Assembly: GCA_030428785.1 (NCBI GenBank)
Contig: JAUIEF010000016.1
Location: forward strand, 1-52,419
Origin: a bacterium
GTDB taxonomy: Bacteria; Planctomycetota; B15-G4
Reading direction: 5' to 3'
DNA length: 52,419 nt
Part shown: positions 25,912-32,084 of the stretch, one piece after another
Position numbering within the stretch: position 1 is the first letter of the stretch
Layout of the letters: the number at the start of each line of letters is the position of its first letter
The notes under the pieces: model-generated
Told to the model about the DNA's origin: nothing
What the model saw: only the letters and a program-made list of their open reading frames with translations
The model's database searches: none
Program-made: the position numbers and the translations under genes

Positions 25912-26520
25912 CTACTTGCGCAGCGCCTCGTGGACCCGACCGACCATGTCCGGGCTCGGCTTGAGGGTGGCGTCACCCTCGTCCTTCCACTTGGAGGGAC
26001 AGCCTTCGTCCGTCTTCTTCGCGAGATACAGGTTCGCCTTGAACTGGCGCAGGATCTCGTCGATGTTCCGGCCCATGTTCAGGAAGTTCACCGCGATGTT
26101 CATCAGCTGCCCGGCCGGGCTGATGATGAACGTCCCGCGGAGAGGGACGCCCGCCTCTTCGAGGTAGACGTTGAACATCCGGGACACCTTCCCGTTGGGG
26201 TCCGCCCCCATCGGGTACTTCACGTGCGCGAGCTCCTTCTCCTCGCGCTGCCAGGCCAGGTGCGTGAACTGCGTGTCGCAGCTCACCGTCACGACCTCGG
26301 CTCCGAGCTTCACGAACCGTTCGTACTGCTCTGCCAGAGCAGCGAATTCGGTCGCTCAGACGAAGGTGAAGTCGGCGGGGTAGAAGAAGAGGATGCTCCA
26401 CTTCCCCGCCTTCATGTTCTCGGAGAGCTTGAACTCCCCGAAGTCCTTGGTGGTGGGGCGGTAGGTCGTCAGCGTGAAGTCCGGGACGACCGAGCCCACC
26501 TGCATGCAGGCTTCCGTCAT
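25912..26520 (-). CDS. Selenocysteine-containing 2-Cys peroxiredoxin (AhpC/Prx1 type), in-frame TGA = Sec55
   Basis: The frame runs from ATG 26520 to TAG 25912 (202 residues) and is interrupted only by TGA at 26358-26356. The residues before and after it are FYPADFTFV and ATEFAALAEQYE, which is exactly the FTFVC(A/P)TE active-site motif, so TGA replaces the peroxidatic cysteine. Everything downstream is intact, including DTQFTHLAWQREEKELAHVK, PLRGTFIISPAGQL and the resolving Cys174 in EGCPSKW. The paralog at 26595-27212 aligns without gaps from this codon to the C-terminal region and has TGC here. A SECIS-like hairpin follows at the right distance. The enzyme would reduce peroxides in the cytoplasm through a Sec-Cys selenenylsulfide. 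Conventional gene calling would report two fragments. The alternative, a simple nonsense pseudogene, is less likely but cannot be excluded without selA/selB/selC elsewhere in the genome. Confidence 0.88.
26320..26346 (-). promoter_or_regulatory. Candidate bacterial SECIS element downstream of the UGA codon
   Basis: On the minus strand, starting 10 bases after the UGA, TTCG-CTGCTC-TGGCA-GAGCAG-TA-CGAA folds into a 6-bp upper stem with a 5-base loop. It also has a 4-bp lower stem and a 2-base bulge. The apical loop begins 19 bases after UGA and has G at its second position. This agrees with the general description of bacterial SECIS elements (loop about 16-37 bases from UGA, G in the first two loop positions). 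The codons used here (GCT GCT CTG GCA GAG CAG) depart from the GC-rich choice in the cysteine paralog, where no such hairpin forms. Confidence 0.75.
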
Positions 26521-26551
26521 GGGAATCGCAGGGTCACTGGGGGATCGCCGC

Positions 26552-26580
26552 CGGCGGGCCCGCACCGCGCGGACCCGCCG
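26552..26580 (-). terminator. Hairpin between the two peroxiredoxin genes
   Basis: CGGCGGGCCCGC and GCGGACCCGCCG pair at 11 of 12 positions around a 5-base loop. The hairpin sits 14 bases after the stop of the cysteine peroxiredoxin and 32 bases before the start of the Sec peroxiredoxin. Without a T-tract it may be a partial terminator or processing site that sets the ratio of the two products, or it may end transcription and leave the Sec gene with its own promoter. Confidence 0.45.
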
Positions 26581-26594
26581 ACGGAGGAAAGCGG

Positions 26595-27212
26595 TCAGCC
26601 GTTGAGCGACTGGTCGACGCGGCCGACCAGCGCGGCGGACGGACGGAGGGTCTTGTCGCCCTCCTTCTCCCACTGCGCCGGGCACACCTCGTCGCCGTGC
26701 TGGGCGAGGAAGATGTTCGCCTTGAACTTCCGCATGAGCTCGCCGACGTTCCGGCCGCAGTTGAGGAAGTTCACCTCGGAGTTCATGAGCTTGCCGTCGG
26801 GCGCGATGAGGAACGCGCCGCGCAGGGCGAGGCCCGCCTCCTCGATCATCACGCCGAAGAGGCGCGCGATCTTGCCCGTCGGGTCGGCGCCCATCGGGTA
26901 CTTCACGTTCGCGAGCTGCTTCTCCTCGCGCTGCCACGCGAGGTGCGTGAACTGCGTGTCGGTGCTCACGGTGAGGACCTCGGCACCCGCCTCCTTGAAC
27001 TCCGCGTAGGCGTCGGCCAGCGCGGCGAACTCGGTGGCGCAGACGAAGGTGAAGTCCGCGGGGTAGAAGAAGACGATCGTCCACTTCCCGGCCTTCATGT
27101 TCGCCGAGAGGCTGAACTCGCCGAAGTCCTGGGTGTTCGGATCGTAGGTGGTCAGCTTGAAGTCGGGCACGACCTGCCCGACCTGGATGCCGGTGTTCGC
27201 GGTCTCGGTCAT
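26595..27212 (-). CDS. Typical 2-Cys peroxiredoxin (AhpC/Prx1 family), cysteine form (205 aa)
   Basis: A thiol peroxidase that reduces hydrogen peroxide and organic peroxides in the cytoplasm. ATG 27212 has GAGGA about 8 bases upstream. The peroxidatic cysteine is Cys58 in FYPADFTFVCATEFAAL and the resolving cysteine is Cys177 in GDEVCPAQWEKEGDKTLRP. Between them are THLAWQREEKQLANVKYPMGADP and LRGAFLIAPDGKLM, the latter with the conserved catalytic-site arginine. The C-terminal helix region is present, so the protein is full length. It lies 74 bases upstream of the Sec-containing paralog on the same strand and the two are clearly a tandem duplication. No thioredoxin reductase or AhpF gene is nearby. 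Confidence 0.95.
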   Translation of the reverse strand: MTETANTGIQVGQVVPDFKLTTYDPNTQDFGEFSLSANMKAGKWTIVFFYPADFTFVCATEFAALADAYAEFKEAGAEVLTVSTDTQFTHLAWQREEKQLANVKYPMGADPTGKIARLFGVMIEEAGLALRGAFLIAPDGKLMNSEVNFLNCGRNVGELMRKFKANIFLAQHGDEVCPAQWEKEGDKTLRPSAALVGRVDQSLNG

Positions 27213-27391
27213 GGGGATTCCTCGGGTGGGATGTGCAGCGTGTTTCGGTGGACGGATCGGCCCGGATGCGACCGCCGAGTCGTTGCGCGGAGGCGTCCGG
27301 ACGAGGGTTCCGGAGCGGCGCGTCGGCCCGTGCGTGCGACGGCCCGACGCCTCCCGGCGCGTGCCTCTCGGTACGCCCTCCGGAACCCGGG

Positions 27392-27397
27392 AGTGTA
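27392..27397 (-). promoter_or_regulatory. candidate extended -10 promoter of the peroxiredoxin pair
   Basis: On the minus strand TTTGCTACACT contains TGC directly before TACACT, an extended -10 (TGnTANNNT). It lies about 180 bases upstream of the ATG at 27212, in the 264-base region between the divergent peroxiredoxin and sulfatase-like genes. I see no OxyR-like site with confidence. Confidence 0.4.
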
Positions 27398-27460
27398 GCA
27401 AAGGGCGGCGCGTCGGCGCCCGCCGCCGAGGGCTCGGTGGCACCCCTCCCGGAGCGGGGT

Positions 27461-27466
27461 TATCGT
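27461..27466 (+). promoter_or_regulatory. candidate -10 element of sulfatase-like gene 1
   Basis: TATCGT ends 10 bases before the ATG at 27477. The paralogous gene at 32085 has TATCCT at a similar short distance (32066-32071). The parallel placement supports a shared promoter arrangement with a very short leader. Confidence 0.3.
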
Positions 27467-27476
27467 CCGACCCGTC

Positions 27477-29933
27477 ATGCGTCGCCCCTCTGTCGCCACG
27501 GTCCCCCACCCCGCCGCCGGGGCGCCCGCACGGGTCGGACGCCGCGCGCCACTCCTCCCGGCGCTCGCCCTGATCGTCGCCGTCGCGGCGTGCGGGCCGC
27601 CCGAGCCGTCGCTCGTCGTCGACCGCGTGCACGACCTCTACGCGCGCTTCGGCGAGGCGGCCGTCGAGAGCGGCGGCGTCGCCGAGGACCCGCCGGTCCT
27701 GCTCTTCCGACTCGTCTATCTGGACAACAAGGTCGACGACCGGGACGGCATCGCGAGCCTCCACGCGCCGGCGCGCACGACGATCACCTGGCGCGACCTG
27801 CCCGTGCGCGGGACGCCCGTCCTCACGTTCGGGTGCGGCGTCGTGCCGCTCCTGAACGCGCCGGTGCCGGCGCCCGTCGTGTTCCGCGTCGAGGGGCGCG
27901 ACGAGAGCGCCGCCGACCCCGCGTTCACGGTGCTCTTCGAGGAGACCCTCGCGCCCGGCGACCTGCCGGACGTCGCCGCCGTGCGCCGCCGGGAGGTCAC
28001 GCTGCCCGGCGGCGGCGACGCGCGCTGGACGCTGCGCTTCACGACGGAGCGCGCGGACGCCGCCGACCCGACGCCCGTCGACTGGCCCGGCTGGTTCGAG
28101 CCGCTCCTGCGCTCGGACGGCCGCGCCGTGGAGGGCACGCGAGCACCGGTCGTCGTGCGCGCGGTGCACGCGGACCTCGTCGCGACGCTCGACGAGGCCG
28201 AGGTCCTCGAGCAGCGCGACGGCGAGCCGGTGGCCGTCGGCTCCCTCGACGCGGCGCTCGACGTGCCCGTGTTCGGCGGGCGGCGCACCGTCGTGTCGGC
28301 GGCGCCGCCGTCGCGCGTGCGCTGGTCGCTCGACGTGCCGGACGACGCGGTGCTCGACTTCGCCGTGGGCATGGACAGCGAGCGCGGCTGGAAGCTGCCG
28401 GGCGACGGCATGACGTTCTCCGTGGAGGTCGACGGCGAGCGGGTGTGGGAACGCGCGCTCCGTCCGCAGGTCGAGGACAACGACCGCGGCTGGCAGCTCG
28501 GCGCCGTGCCGCTCGACCGCTGGGCCGGCCGGACCGTGTCGCTCGACCTCGTGACGACCGCCGGCGACGACCCGCGGAACGACGTCGGCGGCTGGGCGAA
28601 CCTCCGCGTGCTCGGCACGACGCGCGCCCGGCGCCTCGCGCGCGGCGAGAAGCCGAACGTCCTCGTGCTCCTCATGGACACGCTGCGCGCCGACCGCTTC
28701 GGCTGCTACGGCAACGCGAACGACCTCACGCCGCGCATGGACTCCGTCGCCGCGCGCGGCGTGCGCTTCGACCGTGCGCGCACCGTCGCGTCCTACACCT
28801 GGCCGTCCACGGCGTCGCTCTTCACCGGGCTCTACCCGCACGCGCACGGCGTGCTCGGCAACGGCCAGGCCGTGCTCGTCGACCGCGTGGAGACGATGGC
28901 CGAGCTCTTCTCCGCGGCCGGCTACACGACGGGCGCCTTCGTCGCGAACCCGCTCATCAGCCGCGCGGGCAACTTCCAGCAGGGCTTCGAGACCTTCGTG
29001 AACGCGCCGTCCGTGCGCGCGCGCGCCCTCAACGAGCGCGTGCTCCACTGGCTCGACGGGCGCGAGGAGGCGGCGCTCCTCACCTACGTCCACTACTTCG
29101 ACCCGCACAACCCGTACAACGCGCCGCCCGGTCACGAGCCGGACGACCTGCGGCCGGACTACGCGCAGCGCGACATCGCGTCGGTGCCGCACCTCGAGCG
29201 CACGTACGCGGACGTCACGTGGGACGGCAAGCAGATCCGCGACTTCCAGCTGCAGAACAACGGCAACCGTCGCGACTACGACGCCGAGGTGCTCTACCAG
29301 GACGCGGCCGTCGGCGAGCTGCTCGACGCCTTCGCCGAGCGCGGCCTCCTCGACGACACGCTCGTCGTGCTCATGTCCGACCACGGCGAGGAGTTCTTCG
29401 AGCACGGCCGGCCGTTCCACGGCCCGAACCTCTACGACGAGAGCCTGTTCATCCCGATGATCCTCGCGGGCTACGGACCGTCGGCGCTCGAGCCGGACGT
29501 CGTCGAGCGGCCCGTCCTCATCACCGACGTGCTGCCGACGCTCTGCGACCTCGCGGGCGTGCCGCGGCCGCGCGACGAGCTCGCGGGCGTGTCGCTGCTC
29601 GACGGGCGCCGCGACGAGCCGCTCTACTTCCTCTCCATGAACGGCGAGGAGGTCGGCATCGAGGGCATGACGGAGAAGCTCGCGATCCTCGCGCCGCCGT
29701 GGAAGCTCGTGCGCACGCCGGCCAGCGGGCGCGTGGAGCTCTACCGGCTCGATGTCGACCCGGGCGAGCTCGACGACCTCGCCGAGCGCGAGCCGCGGGT
29801 GCGCGACCGGCTCCTCGAGCGTCTCGACGCCTGGCTCACCGAGGCCGTCGCCGACGGCGCGGAGGGCGCGGGCGTGAGCGAGGAACAGCGCTGGTTCCTC
29901 GAGCAGCTCGGGTACATGGACGGGGGGAAGTGA
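27477..29933 (+). CDS. Sulfatase-like lipoprotein of the alkaline phosphatase superfamily, Thr at the nucleophile position (818 aa)
   Basis: The N-terminus has a lipoprotein signal, PALALIVAVAACGPP, with lipidated Cys39. Residues about 45-385 form a beta-rich region of two jelly-roll-like parts. The sulfatase-type catalytic domain starts at PNVLVLLMDTLRADRFGCYG, with metal ligands Asp401 and Asp406. It continues through SYTWPSTASLFTGLYPHAHG, ALLTYVHYFDPHNPY and LMSDHGEEFFEHG (Asp635, His636). At the position of the formylglycine cysteine in C-x-P-S-R there is Thr441 (T-W-P-S-T), so it cannot carry formylglycine. It may be a phosphodiesterase, phosphotransferase or a different hydrolase. It is attached to a membrane outside the cytoplasm. 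It has a paralog at 32085-34478. Confidence 0.85.
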   Translation: MRRPSVATVPHPAAGAPARVGRRAPLLPALALIVAVAACGPPEPSLVVDRVHDLYARFGEAAVESGGVAEDPPVLLFRLVYLDNKVDDRDGIASLHAPARTTITWRDLPVRGTPVLTFGCGVVPLLNAPVPAPVVFRVEGRDESAADPAFTVLFEETLAPGDLPDVAAVRRREVTLPGGGDARWTLRFTTERADAADPTPVDWPGWFEPLLRSDGRAVEGTRAPVVVRAVHADLVATLDEAEVLEQRDGEPVAVGSLDAALDVPVFGGRRTVVSAAPPSRVRWSLDVPDDAVLDFAVGMDSERGWKLPGDGMTFSVEVDGERVWERALRPQVEDNDRGWQLGAVPLDRWAGRTVSLDLVTTAGDDPRNDVGGWANLRVLGTTRARRLARGEKPNVLVLLMDTLRADRFGCYGNANDLTPRMDSVAARGVRFDRARTVASYTWPSTASLFTGLYPHAHGVLGNGQAVLVDRVETMAELFSAAGYTTGAFVANPLISRAGNFQQGFETFVNAPSVRARALNERVLHWLDGREEAALLTYVHYFDPHNPYNAPPGHEPDDLRPDYAQRDIASVPHLERTYADVTWDGKQIRDFQLQNNGNRRDYDAEVLYQDAAVGELLDAFAERGLLDDTLVVLMSDHGEEFFEHGRPFHGPNLYDESLFIPMILAGYGPSALEPDVVERPVLITDVLPTLCDLAGVPRPRDELAGVSLLDGRRDEPLYFLSMNGEEVGIEGMTEKLAILAPPWKLVRTPASGRVELYRLDVDPGELDDLAEREPRVRDRLLERLDAWLTEAVADGAEGAGVSEEQRWFLEQLGYMDGGK

Positions 29934-29952
29934 GCGAAGGACGGCTCGTCCG

Positions 29953-31092
29953 TCACGCCTCGCGGACGACCTCCAGCCACGCGCTCGTGTCGTCCTCCTG
30001 CGGGCCGCCGGGCGCGAGGAGCGGGACGTCGGCCTCCGTGGGCACCGGGCCGCGGGCGAGGTGCAACGTCCAGCGGCCGGTCTCCACCGCGACGACGCGC
30101 GACACGAGCGCGCGCGCGACGGCGCCGAAACCGAGCCGCGCGTTGACCTCGCCGAGCGCGCGGAAGCGGCGCGCGCCCGACGCGTCGAGCCACGCGAAGG
30201 CGTCGACGCCGAATGGGCCGGTGCAGCCCGCGGCGGCGAGCCGCGCGCCGACCGCGCGCACGACCTCGAGGAGCCGCGTCGCCTCGTGCGCGAGCAGGCC
30301 CGGCGCCTCGTCGGCGCGACCCGCGAGCAGGTCCACGCCGCGGAAGCCTCCGCCGGCCGTGACGAGCAGGCGGTGCAGCCCGAGCACCTCGACGCCGTCG
30401 TCGGTGACCCACGCCGTCGCGCCGAAGTCGTCGAGGCGGTCGAGCCAGGGCTCGAGCAGCGCGCCGCGCGCGCCGTCGATCGTCGGTGCGTCGAACAGCG
30501 CGGCGACCGCGGGCGCGTCGGCGACGGGCGTGCCGTCCGCGAGGCGCTCGCCGCGACCGCGCAACGCGCCGCGCCCGGCCGCGGAGAGCGCGGGCTTGAG
30601 CACCCAGGGCGTCGCCGCGTGGTCCGCGCGCAGCCGCGCGAGCAGCTCGTCGCGCCCGTCGACGAACGCGCTGCCGGGGAGCCGTTCGTCGAGCGCGTCC
30701 GCGGCGGCGAGGTCGAATCGGCGCGAGAGCACGCGCGGGTCCCCGTGCGCGCACCAGCTCACGCGCGGCGCCTCGGGGCGTGACGCGTGACCGCTGCGGA
30801 GCGGCGGACGCGGGAGTCCGGGCGCGGGGTAGAGCCGCTCCGGATCGACGGGGTGCGGGGTCCAGAGCGGCTCGCCGGGCTCGGCGAACGCGCGCAGCAG
30901 CGTCGCCGCGGCGGAGAGCCGGCGCTGCACGTTCCGCGGGAGCGTCGCGCCGGCCGCGCGCGCCTCGACGTCGAGGTTCGCGAGGACGCCGCGGCGCGTC
31001 GTGCCGCCGCTCGGATCCGCGGCGGCGTCCTCCGTCCCGCGCGCGCCCTCGGCCGGGCCGGCGCTCGCGTCGTCCGCGTCACGTCCGGTCAC
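29953..31092 (-). CDS. ATP-grasp-like protein coupled to DUF455 (379 aa)
   Basis: The GTG at 31092 overlaps the stop of the upstream DUF455 gene (GTGA). The first about 40 residues are low complexity. The core has features of the ATP-grasp fold: TPWVLKPALSAAGRGALRGR with a basic residue and Gly-rich loop near residue 185, ARGALLEPWLDRLDDFGATAW as the specificity strand, TGPFGVDAFAWLD, and FRALGEVNARLGFGAVAR with the Glu and Asn expected to bind magnesium. ATP-grasp enzymes ligate a carboxylate to an amine or thiol; the substrate here cannot be read from the sequence. Strict coupling to a ferritin-like DUF455 protein suggests one pathway. The pair is inserted between two sulfatase-like paralogs and ends 19 bases from the first. 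Confidence 0.65.
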   Translation of the reverse strand: MTGRDADDASAGPAEGARGTEDAAADPSGGTTRRGVLANLDVEARAAGATLPRNVQRRLSAAATLLRAFAEPGEPLWTPHPVDPERLYPAPGLPRPPLRSGHASRPEAPRVSWCAHGDPRVLSRRFDLAAADALDERLPGSAFVDGRDELLARLRADHAATPWVLKPALSAAGRGALRGRGERLADGTPVADAPAVAALFDAPTIDGARGALLEPWLDRLDDFGATAWVTDDGVEVLGLHRLLVTAGGGFRGVDLLAGRADEAPGLLAHEATRLLEVVRAVGARLAAAGCTGPFGVDAFAWLDASGARRFRALGEVNARLGFGAVARALVSRVVAVETGRWTLHLARGPVPTEADVPLLAPGGPQEDDTSAWLEVVREA

Positions 31093-31913
31093 GGGCCGGA
31101 CCGCCCGTCGGCGTCCGCGAGCCGTCGCACGAACGCGTCGTCGAGGCCGGCGGCGCGGCGCGGCGCCTCGTGCAGCGTCCGCCCGCGCGCGAGCTCCGGC
31201 CGCAGGGGCCAGCGCAGCGTCGACTCCCACGCCTCGACGAGCGACTCGCCCGGCTCCTTGAACGCGTCGAGCCAGCGCAGCCCGAAGCGCACGTGCCGCA
31301 CCTCGTCGGCGTGCACCGCGCGCAGGACTTCGGCGGTCTCCGCGTCGCCGGCAACGTCGGCGGCCGCCGCGTAGTCGAGCGTGTGATCGAGGTTCGCGTT
31401 CTCGAACGTGAGGCACATCGCGCACACGAAGCGCCGCGGCGTGTCGAGCTCGTCGAGCTTGCCCCAGAAGTAGCCGCTCAGCGGGTGGTCGCCGAAGCGC
31501 CCGCCGAGCGCCTCGAGCCGCTCGAGGTAGAGGCGCATGTGCCGCTGCTCGTCGCGCAGCGTGGAGGCGAGGCCCGCGCGGAACGCCGGCGGCGCGTCGC
31601 CGAACGCGAGGAGCGCCCACGCGAAGAGCTCGACGGCCTGGAGCTCGTGGTTCGCGAACGCGTGGAGGATGCGCGCGCGCTGCGCCGGGTCGGCCATGCC
31701 CTCGAGCGGCGGGACCTTCGTCCCGGGGCCCGTGCGGATCGCGAGCTCCGGCGCGCGGGCGGGAGCGCGCGGCGGCGGATCGTCGTGCGGGCGCGGCGTG
31801 TCGTCGACGTCCGCGGGCCAGGCCGCGAGCTTCGTCGCGAGGTCGGGCGCGCGGAGCACGTCCCGCGCGAGGTCGCGCACGTGCGGGCGGTCGTGGGCGG
31901 TCGCCGGCGTCAT
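31089..31913 (-). CDS. DUF455-family ferritin-like protein (274 aa)
   Basis: Residues about 70-250 are helical and show the carboxylate/histidine pattern of ferritin-like four-helix bundles. FANHELQAVELFAWALLAF has an Glu-x-x-x-x-Glu spacing, STLRDEQRHMRLYLERLEAL has ExxH, and VLRAVHADEVRHVRFGLRWL has a second ExxH. A middle segment, FVCAMCLTFENANLDHTLDY, supplies further acidic residues. This is the DUF455 signature; relatives are thought to be diiron oxygenases or oxidases, but their reaction is not established. The first 70 residues are less conserved and Pro-rich. A TAGGCT box lies just upstream of the ATG at 31913. The stop overlaps the GTG of the ATP-grasp-like gene. Confidence 0.83.
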   Translation of the reverse strand: MTPATAHDRPHVRDLARDVLRAPDLATKLAAWPADVDDTPRPHDDPPPRAPARAPELAIRTGPGTKVPPLEGMADPAQRARILHAFANHELQAVELFAWALLAFGDAPPAFRAGLASTLRDEQRHMRLYLERLEALGGRFGDHPLSGYFWGKLDELDTPRRFVCAMCLTFENANLDHTLDYAAAADVAGDAETAEVLRAVHADEVRHVRFGLRWLDAFKEPGESLVEAWESTLRWPLRPELARGRTLHEAPRRAAGLDDAFVRRLADADGRSGP

Positions 31914-31922
31914 GGGGCGCCG

Positions 31923-31928
31923 AGCCTA
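31923..31928 (-). promoter_or_regulatory. candidate -10 element of the DUF455 operon
   Basis: GTGCTAGGCT on the minus strand is identical over ten bases to the element at 8878-8887 on the plus strand. It lies about 10-15 bases upstream of the ATG at 31913, so the transcript would have little or no leader. Confidence 0.4.
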
Positions 31929-32065
31929 GCACTCGAGGTCCGTTGCTTCGGCGCCGATGTCCAGGAACCGAGGTCGGACCCTTCAGCGGCCGCGGCCGTC
32001 ATCCGTCGTCGCGGAGCGCGACGAGGTCGCGGTCCGCTGCAAGGGCCGAGAGACTCCCGGACTGA

Positions 32066-32071
32066 TATCCT
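32066..32071 (+). promoter_or_regulatory. candidate -10 element of sulfatase-like gene 2
   Basis: TATCCT lies 14-19 bases upstream of the ATG at 32085, parallel to TATCGT upstream of the paralog at 27477. No clear ribosome binding site is seen in either gene, which would fit short-leader or leaderless translation. Confidence 0.3.
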
Positions 32072-32084
32072 CTCGTCGCCCGCC

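Noticed and set aside
25912..26520. Peroxiredoxin as a nonsense or frameshift pseudogene
   Set aside because: There is one lesion only, exactly at the catalytic codon, the frame is kept on both sides, all other key residues are conserved, and a SECIS-like hairpin follows. Selenocysteine is the better explanation, although selenium machinery is not in the window.
26595..29420. A 941-codon minus-strand frame giving the Cys peroxiredoxin a very long N-terminus
   Set aside because: The extra part lies opposite the sulfatase-like gene and has no domain; ATG 27212 has a proper ribosome binding site and gives the normal family length.
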